Below are positions 7,099-15,434 of a DNA stretch of 64,000 nucleotides, piece after piece; the stretch's first letter is position 1; each line of letters opens with the position of its first letter. The DNA is taken from positions 197,827 to 261,826 of the forward strand of contig DDGL01000014.1 in NCBI GenBank assembly GCA_002337605.1. Reading direction: 5' to 3'. A program made the position numbers and the translations under genes. The notes below the pieces were generated by a model. That model did not search any database and was not told the origin of the DNA. It was given only the letters and a program-made list of their open reading frames with translations. This DNA is from Flavobacteriaceae bacterium UBA1903 (GTDB taxonomy: Bacteria > Bacteroidota > Bacteroidia > Flavobacteriales > Flavobacteriaceae).

Positions 7099-9603
7099 TT
7101 ATTTTACGATCAGTTTTTTAGTCTGTATGGTTTTTTCTGTTTTAATTTTTAGGAAATACTGCCCGGCTTTTAACGCTGAAACAGGAATCTGAAAGCTTTG
7201 TTCGTTCTTAAAATTGAATCGCCCAACGCTTCTCCCCAAGGCATCAAACAGTTCAATTGAAGTATTCGAAGCTGTTTCTGCCAAAGTAACCGTTGTAAAG
7301 TTTGTTGCCGGATTTGGAGCTACTGCAATGGTAGTGTTTTCAGGAAGTTCAGCAGTTCCCAAGATTACGGTAGACAAATCCAGTTTATAAATAGAACGCC
7401 CATAGGTTGCGGCATACAGCACACCGCTAGGCTCGTGAATGTGCATATCGTTTACCACTACCGAAGGCAAGTTCCCATCGATCACCTCCCAATTATAGGC
7501 TTCTGTAGCAGCTCCAAAAACACCCACATCTGTTGCCAAATACACCTTGTCGCTGGCATCTTTTACTATATCATTGACAGGAATATCTGGTAATGACTGC
7601 CCGATGGGCGCCCACACCTGACCTCTGTTGCTACTTCTATACACATTTCCGTTATCCTCACCGTATCGGTAACCGGAAAGTGTAACAAACACTCTATTTA
7701 CATTGTTTCGATCTGCCAAGACTTTTGTAACCCAACGATTTGGTATTCCAATCGAAATATTCGTCCAATCGGAACCTCCGTTTTCGGTAACCCAAACATT
7801 TCCGTCGTCTGTACCTACGTAAATCAGATTACTATCTAGCGGGGAAACGTCTATGGTGGTTATGGTTCCATACACATTATTACCGCCACCAGAACCATTG
7901 GTTAGATCGGGGCTAATGGCTGTCCAACTTCCAGCGGCATCAGTAGTTTTATAGAGTCTGTTGGCACCGTAGTACAACGTTTGCGCGTTAGTAGGGTCGA
8001 AGGTAACCGGAGTATCCCAGTTTTTTCTATCGCCACCAGCAATTCCGTTTGTTGCTCCTGAAAATGAAGCTGCATTGTTGGTAGATTTTACAAAATTACC
8101 CCGTTGCGAAAGCGCATAAATTACCTCTGTGTTAGTTGCATCTACCAAAGGTTGAAACCCATCACCCCCGTTAATAATATTCCAGTCACTTAAGCCTCCC
8201 GAAGTGGTTCGCATGGTACTATTATCCTGAGCGCCAGCGTAAACCTTGTCTTCATTTTGAGGGTCGACATAGAGCCTATACAATTGAGTAATAGGCAATG
8301 TAATATCTTTTGTAGACGAAGCTCCATCGTCATCACTGTAATACAACCCACCGTCGTTCCCTAACAATACTTCACCTCCTGTTGAAGCATTAAAAGCCAT
8401 CGCGTGCTGATCTACATGCACGTTTGGAAAAGCCACGCTCCAGGTAGCGCCACCATCGGTTGATTTCTGAACGATGAAGTCTACATTATAAATAGTATTT
8501 TCGTCGGTAGGATCCACATAGATCCCTCGAAACCACCAGTGAAAGCCTACATTTGTGAGCTGCGATGAATTTTGCTCCTGCCAAGTAGCACCCCCATCTT
8601 GAGAGCGATACACGCCTTGGATACTTCCCGATGCATCTGCATAGCGCGCATACAATACGTTAGGATTAGACTGCGCTATATCGATACTAATACGCCCCTT
8701 TTCATTGGCTGCGGAAGGTAAGCCAGCAGTCATTTCCGTCCAGGTATCTCCGCCATCTGTAGAGCGATACAACCCTGAAGTAGCTCCCCCAAAGGTTGTG
8801 TTTTCTGGGCTGCGCATACGTTCCCACATAGCAGCGTACAAAATATCGCTATTGGTAGGATGCATTGCCATGTCTATAGCTCCAGTTTCGTCACTTATAA
8901 ACAGTACCTGATCCCAGGTATCTCCCCCATCCTGTGTTCTGTAAACACCACGGTTGGAGTCGTTTCTAAAAAGGGGACCCATGGCAGCAGCAAAGACCAC
9001 ATCCTCATTATTGGGGTCTATAAGTAGTTTACCAACACTGCCAATGTTTGGGAGGCCTTTAGATTCCCAGGTAGTTCCGGCATCTTCAGATTTGTAAATA
9101 CCGTCACCATCGTAGACCAAGGAGCCTCCACCGGCATTCACTTCCCCAGTACCTACCCAAATTACATCTGTATTACTCTTTGAAATTTCCATATCGCCAA
9201 TAGAGAGCATGTCCATTTCATCAAAGATGGGTTGCCAGTTTGCACCACCATCGGTTGTTTTAAAGATCCCACCAGAGGCTGCTCCTACATAATAGGTATT
9301 CGCATCATCTATGGGGATTTCAATATCTGTAATTCTCCCACCAATGTTTAGAGGTCCTGCAAACTCCCAAACATTTAACTGAGTAAGCTGTGTAGCTAGT
9401 TGTTCCTTTTTCCATTGAATAGCTTCCCGTAAGGCCTCAGATTTAATTTCCCCGGTTGGATATGCACGTTGCAGGAACATAAAGTCTGCAGGAAGTTTTC
9501 CTGAAACAGAAGAGGTTGTATTTTTTGAAGATTCTTCAGAAGGTGAATTACAAGAAATAAAGAATGTTGCAATTCCGAAGAGCAGGTAAACAAAAGGTTT
9601 CAT
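7099..9603 (-). CDS. Asp-box (BNR) propeller protein with T9SS type A sorting domain
   Basis: Large secreted or surface protein of 834 residues. The N-terminus looks like a lipoprotein signal (FFISC, Cys18). The body is full of Asp-box motifs of the form STDGGxTW or TTDGGANW, at more than ten sites, as in sortilin/VPS10-like or sialidase-like beta-propellers. No catalytic residue set for a sialidase is evident, so no enzyme activity is assigned. The C-terminus has APNPATNF, then LFDALGRSVG, and ends in LKAGQYFLKI plus a Lys-rich tail, the form of a type IX sorting domain. It precedes folC in the same direction and frame, 6 bases before the proposed folC start. A lipobox together with a T9SS signal is unusual. 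Confidence 0.85.
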   Translation of the reverse strand: MKPFVYLLFGIATFFISCNSPSEESSKNTTSSVSGKLPADFMFLQRAYPTGEIKSEALREAIQWKKEQLATQLTQLNVWEFAGPLNIGGRITDIEIPIDDANTYYVGAASGGIFKTTDGGANWQPIFDEMDMLSIGDMEISKSNTDVIWVGTGEVNAGGGSLVYDGDGIYKSEDAGTTWESKGLPNIGSVGKLLIDPNNEDVVFAAAMGPLFRNDSNRGVYRTQDGGDTWDQVLFISDETGAIDMAMHPTNSDILYAAMWERMRSPENTTFGGATSGLYRSTDGGDTWTEMTAGLPSAANEKGRISIDIAQSNPNVLYARYADASGSIQGVYRSQDGGATWQEQNSSQLTNVGFHWWFRGIYVDPTDENTIYNVDFIVQKSTDGGATWSVAFPNVHVDQHAMAFNASTGGEVLLGNDGGLYYSDDDGASSTKDITLPITQLYRLYVDPQNEDKVYAGAQDNSTMRTTSGGLSDWNIINGGDGFQPLVDATNTEVIYALSQRGNFVKSTNNAASFSGATNGIAGGDRKNWDTPVTFDPTNAQTLYYGANRLYKTTDAAGSWTAISPDLTNGSGGGNNVYGTITTIDVSPLDSNLIYVGTDDGNVWVTENGGSDWTNISIGIPNRWVTKVLADRNNVNRVFVTLSGYRYGEDNGNVYRSSNRGQVWAPIGQSLPDIPVNDIVKDASDKVYLATDVGVFGAATEAYNWEVIDGNLPSVVVNDMHIHEPSGVLYAATYGRSIYKLDLSTVILGTAELPENTTIAVAPNPATNFTTVTLAETASNTSIELFDALGRSVGRFNFKNEQSFQIPVSALKAGQYFLKIKTEKTIQTKKLIVK

Positions 9604-9675
9604 AGCACTAAATTTAGACCCTAAAGATACTTAAAATGAAGACCAAACAAATAGTTTGTTGTAGTTACATACCAT

Positions 9676-10371
9676 TTATATGTACCATTCTTTTGCAGAA
9701 AGCATCTCTTCTTTTTGTGTAAGAAAAAGCACAAAAAAGAACTGGGCTATAATCTCCGCACTATTAATAAACCCAATAAGCAGATTAGAATCTACTAAAA
9801 GTTCATTTATTATATAGCCCATGCACACCACGAAATAGCACATCCCTACAATAAATAAATATACTTTTTTGGGGTGCGAATGAAAGAGTGTAATATAAAA
9901 ACAACTCCCTGTAAAAGCTACGAAGGAAACACCTCCTATTACCGCAGGCACATAGGCTTTAAATTCATGGATAGAGTAATAAATTAAACCATAGACTATA
10001 TAAAGTATTATTGCGGTAAAACCTATAGCCAGGAATGCTTCTTTTTTGTGAATTTTAAGCTTAGTGGTTTTCAGCAAGGGTTTCATAAACCAAACTCCCG
10101 TCAAAAAATAACAAGCGAATAGCACATTAATCATGAAATAAAAGTCATTAAAATCTCGTGCTGTCAAAAATTCTGCAACTGTAGCAAAGCACAAAAAAAG
10201 AAGTAGTTTTAAACTGTTTTTTTGGGTTATAGTAATAAAGAAAAGATAAAGCAGCAGATTGTAAAAGGGTTTCACGAACTGCGTTTGCTCATTACCAAAA
10301 AACAGGGATATCAGGACAGATAGTGCCCCAACTGTAAAAGCTAGATATTTGAGATAAACTGGTTTCAACAA
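9676..10371 (-). CDS. Polytopic membrane protein, possibly YhhN-like
   Basis: A 231-residue, very hydrophobic protein with about seven or eight predicted membrane segments (for example FYNLLLYLFFITIT and LFIVGMCYFVVCMGYII). Size and layout recall the YhhN/TMEM86 family (lysoplasmalogenase-like), but I see no decisive motif, so the assignment is weak. It follows the TonB-like gene by 39 bases on the same strand and could be the last gene of the exbB-exbD-tonB cluster. Confidence 0.6.
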   Translation of the reverse strand: MLKPVYLKYLAFTVGALSVLISLFFGNEQTQFVKPFYNLLLYLFFITITQKNSLKLLLFLCFATVAEFLTARDFNDFYFMINVLFACYFLTGVWFMKPLLKTTKLKIHKKEAFLAIGFTAIILYIVYGLIYYSIHEFKAYVPAVIGGVSFVAFTGSCFYITLFHSHPKKVYLFIVGMCYFVVCMGYIINELLVDSNLLIGFINSAEIIAQFFFVLFLTQKEEMLSAKEWYI

Positions 10372-10410
10372 TGCCTGTGAAAGCAGCCAATTTACACTTT
10401 TTATTTTAGA

Positions 10411-11226
10411 TTACTGTGAAAGGGTAAAGTTGTAGATAATCTTACCTATTTGCTTTGCAGGAGCTTCTCCGTCCGAATTAAATTTGGTTGCACGTGCGTT
10501 TTCCTCTGCCTTTTCAATCAAACATCGGGTATTATTGGTAGTGCCTCTTGCTCCGCCTTTTGCGCTTATTACATTACCGTTGCGGTCTACCTCAATACTC
10601 ACCACTACTTTTCCTGCTTCGTTGCATTCCTGCGGATTTCTGGGTTTGTTTAATGGTTTTCTACCGCCAAGTAAGTAATTACCGTCACCGTCCAATCCTT
10701 TTCCAGTTCCGTAGTAACTCTTAGCATTGGGGTCGCCATTGGGGTTTCCTTTGTCACCACCGGTTTTATCGTTGCCTTCACTGCCTTTTGCCGTACCATC
10801 ACTTTTTGGTCCGTTAATAAGGCTTTCCAGCGCGCTTTTGGTGGTTTTATCTGGTGTTTTTTCTACAGGCTTTGGTGTTTCTTTTTTAGGTTCTACTTTT
10901 TCAGGAGTTTCTGTTTGTACTTTTTTCTTCTCTTCTTTTTTGATTACAGGAGCTTCCTCATTCTCCTGAGTGACAACCTCTTCTTTAATTTCAGTTTTTG
11001 GTTGTGCGGTGGGTGGCGGCGTGGTTTCCTGTGGTGCCGATTTAATAGGCTCTGTAGGTTGTATGTTGCCGCTCCCGGTATCTGTAGTCCCAAAGTTTAC
11101 AGCGATTCCCTGTTCGGGTGGTGGATCTAAATAGGTTAACCCTACGTAAAACAATAAAATAAGCAACAACACGTGTAGGATCACCGTGATGGTCATGCTC
11201 TTTTTTTTATGTTTTGTGTCTAGCAT
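10411..11226 (-). CDS. tonB: TonB-family energy transducer
   Basis: Inner-membrane protein that passes proton-motive-force energy from ExbB/ExbD to outer-membrane receptors. It has 271 residues: a short cytoplasmic tail rich in Lys, one membrane helix (about residues 11-30), a long Pro/Lys/Glu periplasmic linker (about 40-150), a Gly/Asp/Asn-rich stretch, and a C-terminal TonB-like domain with VVVSIEVDRNGNV and a last strand ending IIYNFTLSQ. It lies downstream of exbB and exbD, separated from exbD by a 122-base gap that holds a two-hairpin repeat element. Confidence 0.88.
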   Translation of the reverse strand: MLDTKHKKKSMTITVILHVLLLILLFYVGLTYLDPPPEQGIAVNFGTTDTGSGNIQPTEPIKSAPQETTPPPTAQPKTEIKEEVVTQENEEAPVIKKEEKKKVQTETPEKVEPKKETPKPVEKTPDKTTKSALESLINGPKSDGTAKGSEGNDKTGGDKGNPNGDPNAKSYYGTGKGLDGDGNYLLGGRKPLNKPRNPQECNEAGKVVVSIEVDRNGNVISAKGGARGTTNNTRCLIEKAEENARATKFNSDGEAPAKQIGKIIYNFTLSQ

Positions 11227-11261
11227 TGGGATGAGGTATTAGAACTACTATTTATTTTCTT

Positions 11262-11340
11262 TTGCGTGAGGGAGTGAATATGCTACCGTGTAGCGATGAA
11301 AGCCCGACCCGATCTAGGGTCACGCCCAAAATAGCTACCC
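11262..11340 (-). repeat. Two-hairpin palindromic element between exbD and tonB
   Basis: On the reverse strand the order is GGGCGT, hairpin GACCC-TAGATC-GGGTC (11321-11306), GGGCTTTC, a second perfect hairpin GCTAC-ACG-GTAGC (11294-11282), then CACTCCCTCACGCAAA. The first hairpin is fixed by its pairing and the second by an independent 5-bp stem. I recall elements with the same GGGCGT...GGGTCGGGC...TCCCTCACGCA framework between genes in other Bacteroidetes, but cannot verify that here. It may be a REP-like repeat or a structured intercistronic RNA. No second copy is seen in this window. Confidence 0.6.
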
Positions 11341-11348
11341 ATTACCCT

Positions 11349-11741
11349 CTAGTTTGGCCGTACTGCTAAAACGACTTTAAAGCTATTTTTATTGGCGATG
11401 TCCATAACAAATACAGCATCTTCTATAGGCACGCCCTCTTCCGCTCTTAAAATTAGTGTAGGCTCTTCCTGTCCAGCCAGAACACTTTGTAATTGTTTCT
11501 CTATCTGGTACTCGCTTACGCGCTCTTTATTCACGTAGTACGCTCCGTCTTTAGTAATGCTTACCGATGCTTTTTGCTGATTGGTAGATTTCCCCTTCGC
11601 TTTTGGCAAGATTAAATCCAAAGCATCTGGTGTGATGGCTGGCGAGGTTAACAGGAAAAACACCAAGAGCAGAAATACAATATCGGTCATAGAACTCATA
11701 CTGAATTCCGGGCTTACTTTATTTCTTCCGCGCAAATTCAT
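11349..11741 (-). CDS. exbD: Biopolymer transporter ExbD
   Basis: Inner-membrane protein of the ExbB-ExbD motor that energises TonB. It has 130 residues, a typical length. The cytoplasmic N-terminus reads RGRNKVSPEFSMSSMTD, and Asp20 just inside the single membrane helix (about 21-38) fits the conserved proton-carrying Asp of ExbD/TolR. The rest is a periplasmic domain ending VVLAVRPN. It starts 1 base after the exbB stop, so translation is probably coupled. Confidence 0.92.
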   Translation of the reverse strand: MNLRGRNKVSPEFSMSSMTDIVFLLLVFFLLTSPAITPDALDLILPKAKGKSTNQQKASVSITKDGAYYVNKERVSEYQIEKQLQSVLAGQEEPTLILRAEEGVPIEDAVFVMDIANKNSFKVVLAVRPN

Positions 11742-11742
11742 A

Positions 11743-12441
11743 TTAGGCTGGTTCGTTTAAAAGGTCCAAGAAATCTACTGCAGTAGCTTCCATCTGGTGT
11801 ACTACTTTATCGGTTCGCACTACTAAGTGGTTGTACCCCATATAGGCAATGATCCCTACAATAAGTCCGGCTACGGTGGTTGTCATGGCAGTGTAAATAC
11901 CTTCAGCAAGAGCACCCATTTCGGCTTGTCCGCTACTGGTGGCCAGTTGGTGAAATGCCAGGACCATCCCTATTACCGTTCCCAGGAAACCAATCATAGG
12001 AGCTGCCCCCGCAATGGTAGCCAGAATACTTACATTTTTTTCAAGTTTGTAGACTTCCAATCGGCCTGCGTTTTCAATAGCTGTGTTGATGTCTTCCAAC
12101 GGACTCCCAATCCTGCTGATCCCTTTTTCGGTGAGTCTTGATACGGGTGTGTTTTGTTGCGCGCAAAGTACTTTAGCCGCCTGCACATTTCCGTTGGCAA
12201 CGTTGTCTTTAATTTGATTCATAAAATTGCTATCCATAGCAGTGGCTGCTTTAATAGCGAACAACCGTTCAAAATAAATATAGACTGCAACAAAGAGTAA
12301 AATAAAAAGAATTCCAATAATGATCTGGGCTCCGAGGCCTCCATTCATTACTAATTCTAAAACTGAAAGTGTTTTTTCTTCAACAACGGGTTCCAGGTCT
12401 GTAGCGTCCTGCGCACCATCCTGTAAAAAAAGTGAGAGCAT
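11743..12441 (-). CDS. exbB: MotA/TolQ/ExbB proton channel family protein
   Basis: Inner-membrane proton channel subunit partnering ExbD, 232 residues from the ATG at 12441. A longer TTG-start version at 12447 adds only two residues. Three membrane helices are visible: IIIGILFILLFVAVYIYF near the start, TIAGAAPMIGFLGTVIGMV, and TMTTTVAGLIVGIIAYMGY. The GxxGTVxGM signature is characteristic of the family. First gene of exbB-exbD-tonB, preceded by two hairpins that probably end the nhaD transcript. Confidence 0.92.
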   Translation of the reverse strand: MLSLFLQDGAQDATDLEPVVEEKTLSVLELVMNGGLGAQIIIGILFILLFVAVYIYFERLFAIKAATAMDSNFMNQIKDNVANGNVQAAKVLCAQQNTPVSRLTEKGISRIGSPLEDINTAIENAGRLEVYKLEKNVSILATIAGAAPMIGFLGTVIGMVLAFHQLATSSGQAEMGALAEGIYTAMTTTVAGLIVGIIAYMGYNHLVVRTDKVVHQMEATAVDFLDLLNEPA

Positions 12442-12483
12442 AAGCAAATGTTAAGTTTAATAGGTAACGAGATTTGATGCGTG

Positions 12484-12569
12484 AAATTGTTTAAACCCAT
12501 GCTGGTTTAACAACAATTTAAAAGTAAGCGTCTGTCTTATGAAGAAGTTTCTTTACAAAAACAGACGCT
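12484..12569 (-). terminator. Two hairpins between nhaD and exbB
   Basis: AGCGTCTGT (12527-12535) pairs perfectly with ACAGACGCT (12561-12569) around a 25-base loop. Next to it, AAATTGTTTAAACC (12484-12497) pairs with GGTTTAA and CAATTT (12504-12519) with a small bulge. Both lie between the nhaD stop and the exbB start, in the direction of transcription. Either could end the nhaD message; neither has a long U run. Confidence 0.45.
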
Positions 12570-12577
12570 CTAAGTTT

Positions 12578-13963
12578 TTAGTGATGTGCAAAGATCACTC
12601 TTTCGATAAGTAAAAAGACACCAGCACCTGCAATAAAGCCTACAAAGGCTAACCAGGCGATCTTCTTTAAATACCAGATAAAATCGATTTTTTCCATTCC
12701 CATCGCAGCTACACCTGCAGCAGAACCAATAATAAGCATACTACCTCCGGTTCCGGCAGAGTAAGCAATAAAGTGCCATAGTACAGAGTCTGTTGGACTG
12801 TCGTACATACCAATAGAGGCAGCCACTAATGGAACGTTGTCTATAATAGCAGAGAATACCCCAAGTAAAATAACTACCACATCCTGATTTGGAATGGCGG
12901 CTTGTAGTACTTCAGCCAAATAGCGTAGGGTTCCTACGGGGTCGCCTTCTGCCGAAACACCATACACCAGACTTTCCAATCCGGCTACAGCCATTAAAAT
13001 TCCCAGGAAGAAAAGAATACTGGAAATTTCAATTCTGGAAAGTGCTTTGTGTGCTGAATATAAATGTCTTCTTTCTTTACTGAAATCCTCTTCCGGGTGA
13101 ATATATTCTGAAACCAACCAAACAACCCCCAAAGCAAACATCATCCCAATATATGGGGGAAGGTGTGTAATGGTTTTAAAAACTGGTACCGAAACGATCA
13201 TTCCCAATCCTAAGAATAACATTGTTTTGCTGCTCAATAAGCGCTCAGAAATTGTGTCTTCTTCCAGTTCTTCTGTTTGTATACTTCCGCGGAAAGGCTT
13301 CATATAGCTTGCAATTAAAAACGGCAACACAAAACAAACTATCGATGGGATGATCACAAACTCTATCAATCCACCAGCCGTTACTTTCTTAGCGATCCAG
13401 AGCATTGTGGTTGTTACGTCTCCAATCGGAGACCAAGCACCTCCTGCATTGGCGGCGATCACGACCATAGCGGCATACCATAAACGGGTTTCTCTGTTAG
13501 GAATTAATTTACGCAGCAACGTAACCAATACAATAGTCGCCGTAAGGTTATCGATAATAGCCGAAAGTATAAACGCCAGAACTCCAATAATCCACAGTAA
13601 TTTTCTTTTACTCTTCGTTTTTACAGCACCTTTTAATATTTCGAAGCCACGATGCAGGTCAATTATTTCAACAATGGTCATCGCACCAATAAGGAATATA
13701 AGAATCTCGGCTGTTTTCCCTAAGTGATGGAGCAGGGTGTTTTCAAAGCCATGTTCGGCTTCCACTCCCCCACTTGAAAAGCTGAATGCATTTTCATACG
13801 TATCGATAACATCAAACCAACCGGCGTGAAAACCTACAGCCAAAACCGCCCAGATAAGGGCAGCCATAATAAGCGCTGGTACTGTTTTATCTAATTTAAG
13901 AGGGTGTTCGAGGGTAATGGAAAGATACCCAATTACAAAGATGAGGATGATGATAGACTCCAT
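12578..13963 (-). CDS. nhaD: Sodium:proton antiporter NhaD
   Basis: Inner-membrane Na+/H+ antiporter, common in marine and alkaliphilic bacteria. It has 461 residues with about 11-12 membrane segments. Two family motifs recur in the two halves: SAIIDNLTATIVL and SAIIDNVPLVAASIGMYD, plus NAGGAWSPIGDVTTTMLW and AGTGGSMLIIGSAAG, which fit the ion-transporter (IT) superfamily. It lies 88 bases after the dehydrogenase gene on the same strand, so co-transcription is possible. Confidence 0.92.
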   Translation of the reverse strand: MESIIILIFVIGYLSITLEHPLKLDKTVPALIMAALIWAVLAVGFHAGWFDVIDTYENAFSFSSGGVEAEHGFENTLLHHLGKTAEILIFLIGAMTIVEIIDLHRGFEILKGAVKTKSKRKLLWIIGVLAFILSAIIDNLTATIVLVTLLRKLIPNRETRLWYAAMVVIAANAGGAWSPIGDVTTTMLWIAKKVTAGGLIEFVIIPSIVCFVLPFLIASYMKPFRGSIQTEELEEDTISERLLSSKTMLFLGLGMIVSVPVFKTITHLPPYIGMMFALGVVWLVSEYIHPEEDFSKERRHLYSAHKALSRIEISSILFFLGILMAVAGLESLVYGVSAEGDPVGTLRYLAEVLQAAIPNQDVVVILLGVFSAIIDNVPLVAASIGMYDSPTDSVLWHFIAYSAGTGGSMLIIGSAAGVAAMGMEKIDFIWYLKKIAWLAFVGFIAGAGVFLLIERVIFAHH

Positions 13964-14051
13964 AAACTGAGGTTAATTATTGTTATTTTCTGCTCTGCAG
14001 TATTACTATATTTATTTTAAAATTTCTGTAGCTATTTAATGTTTGGAATTA

Positions 14052-15278
14052 TTAAAGTAGCTGTTTCAACGCTATTTCAAAAGCGGTTTTACTGATGTTC
14101 GTTTTTGTGCTATTGTTATCAAATGTATTCTGAATGGCATTACGGATAGTTATAGACGTATCATTAAAAATAGCTTCGTCTGTCATTTGTACTTTACGTT
14201 CCATAAAATAGGCAAATACACGTGCCATACCACAGTTTGAAATAAAATCAGGAATTAAGCTTACCCGCTCATCGGTGTACTCCATAATAGGTCCGAAGAA
14301 TATTTCCTTATCGGCAAATGGTACATTCGCACCACAGCTAATTACCTCAAGACCAGTTTCTATCATAGAACTAATTTGCTCTTTGGTAATTAATCGAGAA
14401 GCCGCACACGGGGCAAATACCTCACATTCCAACGTCCAGACTTGTTTGTTGATTTCTTCAAAAGAAAGCATATTTTCAGCTACCAACATGTTTCCATCTT
14501 TATTGAGGAATAATTCGGTAATTTCTTCCAGACTGAAACCGTCTTTGTTTATAATGCCACCTACACGGTCTATAATTCCTACTACCTTAGCGCCCATTTC
14601 AGCTAAATAATAAGCTGCTGCGGCACCTACATTTCCAAAACCTTGTACAATAGCTCGTTTACCTTTAACATTGCCACCATAAATATCGTAATAATGGCGA
14701 ACGGCTTCGGCAACTCCGTAGCCTGTAATCATATCGGCCACCGTATATTTTCTGGAAACATCGGGGGAATAGCTCGTATTTTCCAACACTTTAATCACTC
14801 CCTGACGCAACTGCCCAATACGGTTAATTTTATCGGCTTCGGTTGGGGTAAAGTGCCCCGTAAACACACCCTCTTGTGGGTGCCATACACCGCTTTGTTC
14901 GGTAATTGGAATCACTTCATGGATTTCGTCTACATTAAGGTCACCCCCTGTTCCGTAATAACTTTTCAGTAAAGGAGAAACCGCTTTGTACCAACGCTCC
15001 AGAACCCCTTTTTTTCGCGGGTCACTTGGATCGAAATTGATTCCGGATTTAGCACCGCCAATGGCAGGACCTGAGACCGTAAATTTCACCTCCATGGTTT
15101 TTGCCAGGGAAAGCACTTCATTCTCATTTAAACCAGGACGCATACGTGTACCGCCACCAGCAGCCCCTCCACGAAGGGAGTTTATGACTGTCCAGCCTTC
15201 AGCTTCTGTTTCCGGGTCGTTCCAGTGGAATACAATTTCGGGTTCTTTATCTTCGTATTTCTTGAGTAGTTCTTTCAT
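14052..15278 (-). CDS. Glu/Leu/Phe/Val dehydrogenase
   Basis: NAD(P)-dependent oxidative deaminase of an amino acid, cytoplasmic, 408 residues. The dimerisation domain contains RGGAAGGGTRM, KFTVSGPAIGGAKSGI (with the substrate-binding Lys pattern) and YYGTGGDLNVDE. The Rossmann domain has VQGFGNVGAAAAYYLAEMGA and then CEVFAPCAASRLI. The pattern is that of the glutamate/leucine dehydrogenase family; substrate preference cannot be read reliably. Its leader contains an exact -7 box and a 13-base palindrome, so expression is probably regulated. Confidence 0.88.
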   Translation of the reverse strand: MKELLKKYEDKEPEIVFHWNDPETEAEGWTVINSLRGGAAGGGTRMRPGLNENEVLSLAKTMEVKFTVSGPAIGGAKSGINFDPSDPRKKGVLERWYKAVSPLLKSYYGTGGDLNVDEIHEVIPITEQSGVWHPQEGVFTGHFTPTEADKINRIGQLRQGVIKVLENTSYSPDVSRKYTVADMITGYGVAEAVRHYYDIYGGNVKGKRAIVQGFGNVGAAAAYYLAEMGAKVVGIIDRVGGIINKDGFSLEEITELFLNKDGNMLVAENMLSFEEINKQVWTLECEVFAPCAASRLITKEQISSMIETGLEVISCGANVPFADKEIFFGPIMEYTDERVSLIPDFISNCGMARVFAYFMERKVQMTDEAIFNDTSITIRNAIQNTFDNNSTKTNISKTAFEIALKQLL

Positions 15279-15291
15279 ATGAAAACAGTGT

Positions 15292-15304
15292 TGTCAGTCT
15301 GACA
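15292..15304. promoter_or_regulatory. 13-base palindrome in the leader of the dehydrogenase gene
   Basis: TGTCAG-T-CTGACA is a perfect inverted repeat with a one-base centre. It lies 13 bases upstream of the start codon, between the candidate promoter at 15332-15339 and the gene. The position suits a repressor operator. Confidence 0.4.
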
Positions 15305-15331
15305 TCCGTAAAAAATTTATGTAAACAATTG

Positions 15332-15339
15332 CAAATATA
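15332..15339 (-). promoter_or_regulatory. Candidate promoter -7 box for the dehydrogenase gene
   Basis: The reverse strand reads TATATTTG, an exact match to the Bacteroidetes -7 consensus TAnnTTTG, about 55 bases before the start codon. No clear TTTG -33 box is seen at the usual spacing, so promoter strength may depend on an activator. Confidence 0.5.
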
Positions 15340-15434
15340 CTATTTTGAAATAGGCATATTGTTAATTTAAGTTTATTTTAAAAATCTACGCCCTCTTCCA
15401 TTTTTTCGTAATTTTAGGGATCATTGAAAACACT

